The position numbers were made by a program, and so were the translations under genes. Shown in pieces: positions 4,682 through 5,396 of a DNA stretch of 5,396 bases (position 1 is its first letter; every line of letters starts with the position of its first letter). The notes beneath the pieces are model-generated. The model was not told the origin of the DNA. It was given only the letters and a program-made list of their open reading frames with translations, and searched no databases. This DNA is from JBLHGN01 sp047616325 (lineage in GTDB: Bacteria > Pseudomonadota > Gammaproteobacteria > Pseudomonadales > Cellvibrionaceae), in contig JBLHGN010000248.1 in NCBI GenBank assembly GCA_047616325.1, forward strand, positions 1 to 5,396, written 5' to 3'.

Positions 4682-5288
4682 TGAAGTGGACCCCTCTGTC
4701 GAGACAATGTTTTCATAATTTAAGATATATTATTGTTGCAGTTCCTGTGTACCCTGTGAAAGATAAGCTCAAGAGTGTGGCAAAGCTGTGGGCAACGTCT
4801 TTTTGTTGTCCATAGCTTTTTCATACGTCTCTGCTGAGCTGGTCCGACGTAGTCGGAATCATTCACAAGTGCACAGGATTGGGGTTGGCATTCACTTCTC
4901 GCCGCCTTAATCAATCCGATTAACTGTTGATAAATTTCTTCTGGTGTCGCCGCATCGAACGTTTGGTGCGGGCGTTCAGTGTTGTAAAAATGGAAATATT
5001 TCTTCAGCGCTTTTCGCAATGCGTCCGTCGTTGCGTATTCATTAAGGTATATTTCTTCGTACTTTACCGAGCGCCATAAACGCTCAATGAAAATGTTGTC
5101 CATGCAGCGCCCTTTGCCGTCCATGCTGATCTGGATGCCGTGATCTATTAATACTCCGGTAAAGGCTTTGCACGTAAACTGGACGCCCTGATCTGTGTTG
5201 AAAATTTTCGGCTTGGGATAGAGTCTTAGCGCTCGCTCCAAAGCACTCACGCAGAAACTGTCTTCCATGCGGTGGATTTCAAGCTAGT
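4682..5288 (-). mobile_element. 3' part of an IS3-family insertion sequence
   Basis: The plus-strand sequence from 4682, TGAAGTGGACCCCTCTGTCG followed by AGACAATG, has the look of an IS3-family (IS2-like) end: TG start, GG.CCCCT block, then AGACA. The transposase 3' end lies just inside it. The element is broken at about 5288, so orfA and the first half of orfB are missing. It is probably cut there by another element whose end lies at 5289. It cannot move by itself. Confidence 0.6.
4720..5280 (-). pseudogene. IS3-family transposase OrfB, C-terminal DDE part only
   Basis: From an ATG at 5268 the frame gives 182 residues. IFNTDQGVQFT (22-32) supplies the second catalytic Asp (Asp26). NIFIERLWRSVKYEEIY (58-74) supplies the catalytic Glu (Glu62), and 35 residues lie between them, the classic IS3 D-35-E spacing. 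FHFYNTERPHQTFDAATPEE (92-111) is the usual end of the rve integrase core. The family resemblance continues a few codons upstream (LEIHR before MEDSFC), where a TAG blocks the frame. The first catalytic Asp (TDITY-type motif) and OrfA are missing. The fragment is thus inactive. The ATG at 5268 is internal to the ancestral gene and not a real start. A tail of about 65 residues after the core carries LWTT and RCPQL, which occur in some IS3 OrfB tails. Confidence 0.85.
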
Positions 5289-5307
5289 TGACGCCTCAGT
5301 TTAAGTT

Positions 5308-5396
5308 TTATGCCACCTGATTTCTCACGGTTTCTGTTTTTTGCTTATCGGGGTTTAAATAAACCTCAGTCACAACATTCCAGTTTCGAATGTTAC
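5308..5396 (-). CDS. C-terminal fragment of an unrecognised protein (cut by right edge)
   Basis: The minus-strand frame from 5394 reads NIRNWNVVTEVYLNPDKQKT, then ETVRNQVA, and a TAA stop (5310-5308). It has no internal stop, and its composition is protein-like. The VYLNP segment and a stop close to an apparent element end suggest the end of a transposase, but I cannot name the family. The other two minus-strand frames close within ten codons here. Confidence 0.35.
   Translation of the reverse strand, partial: NIRNWNVVTEVYLNPDKQKTETVRNQVA
5374..5394. repeat. Seven-base inverted repeat at the right edge
   Basis: AACATTC (5374-5380) and GAATGTT (5388-5394) can form a small hairpin with a seven-base loop. 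It lies within the partial reading frame and may be incidental. Confidence 0.3.

Larger units (their letters stand above)
5289..5396 (-). mobile_element. Probable end of another insertion element inserted into the IS3 transposase
   Basis: At 5289 the plus strand begins TGACGCCTCAGTTTAAGTTT, directly where IS3 transposase similarity stops. A reading frame runs in from the right edge and stops at 5308, about 20 bases inside. A TG terminus with a gene ending just inside is typical of an IS end. The family cannot be told from this piece. Confidence 0.35.

Noticed and set aside
4486..4815. Plus-strand ORF of 109 codons
   Set aside because: It crosses the right inverted-repeat arm and the IS3 end and runs antisense to the IS3 transposase tail. 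There is no ribosome site or recognisable domain.

Overview
The window looks like a piece of a gammaproteobacterial chromosome: moderate GC, Shine-Dalgarno-type starts and gamma/proteobacterial gene families. No rRNA, tRNA or housekeeping marker is present, so I do not name a genus. It consists of one intact, compact operon on the minus strand (about 3739 down to 589), set between decayed insertion-sequence material on both sides.

Core operon (minus strand, transcribed right to left). Five genes are almost touching. The first is a 100-aa secreted four-cysteine peptide of the DUF2282/bufferin type (bufA, 3437-3739). Next come a DUF692/MNIO multinuclear iron oxidase (bufB, 2573-3430) and a DUF2063-type partner protein (bufC, 1728-2576). 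The last two are an ECF sigma factor (1232-1735) and a single-pass membrane anti-sigma factor (589-1230). Junctions are 6 nt apart, 4 nt overlap (ATGA), 8 nt overlap and 1 nt apart, so the five genes almost certainly form one transcript. By family knowledge, BufB with BufC modifies cysteines of BufA. The product is exported and binds (buffers) copper in the periplasm. The sigma/anti-sigma pair probably senses an envelope signal and switches on the operon through an ECF-like promoter (GCAATC-16 nt-CGTCTA, 3788-3815) just upstream of bufA. That would be a self-contained autoregulatory loop.

Left flank (1-588). The window opens inside the end of an IS66-family element. It shows the first 27 codons of the small accessory gene and a GTAAGCG-type terminus ending at 161. 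A fragment of an IS256-family transposase start follows (248-436), with an internal stop and an early end. About 150 nt before the operon end (437-588) hold only the leader of that remnant.

Right flank (3839-5396). Upstream of the buf promoter are a possible terminator hairpin (3839-3860) and a truncated DsbA/thioredoxin-like fragment with a CQYC motif (3858-4107). Beyond these lie two tandem copies of a 28/29-bp repeat (4186-4242) and a 313-bp structure bounded by 54-bp inverted repeats (4291-4603) that looks like a non-autonomous element. Last are the 3' part of an IS3-family transposase with its outer end (4682-5288) and, at the edge, the apparent end of a further element inserted into it (5289-5396).

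The most interesting content is the bufferin-type RiPP operon with its built-in ECF switch and the unassigned repeat structures to its right. The gene families are known. What may be new is the variant sequence, the anti-sigma sensor and the repeat element.
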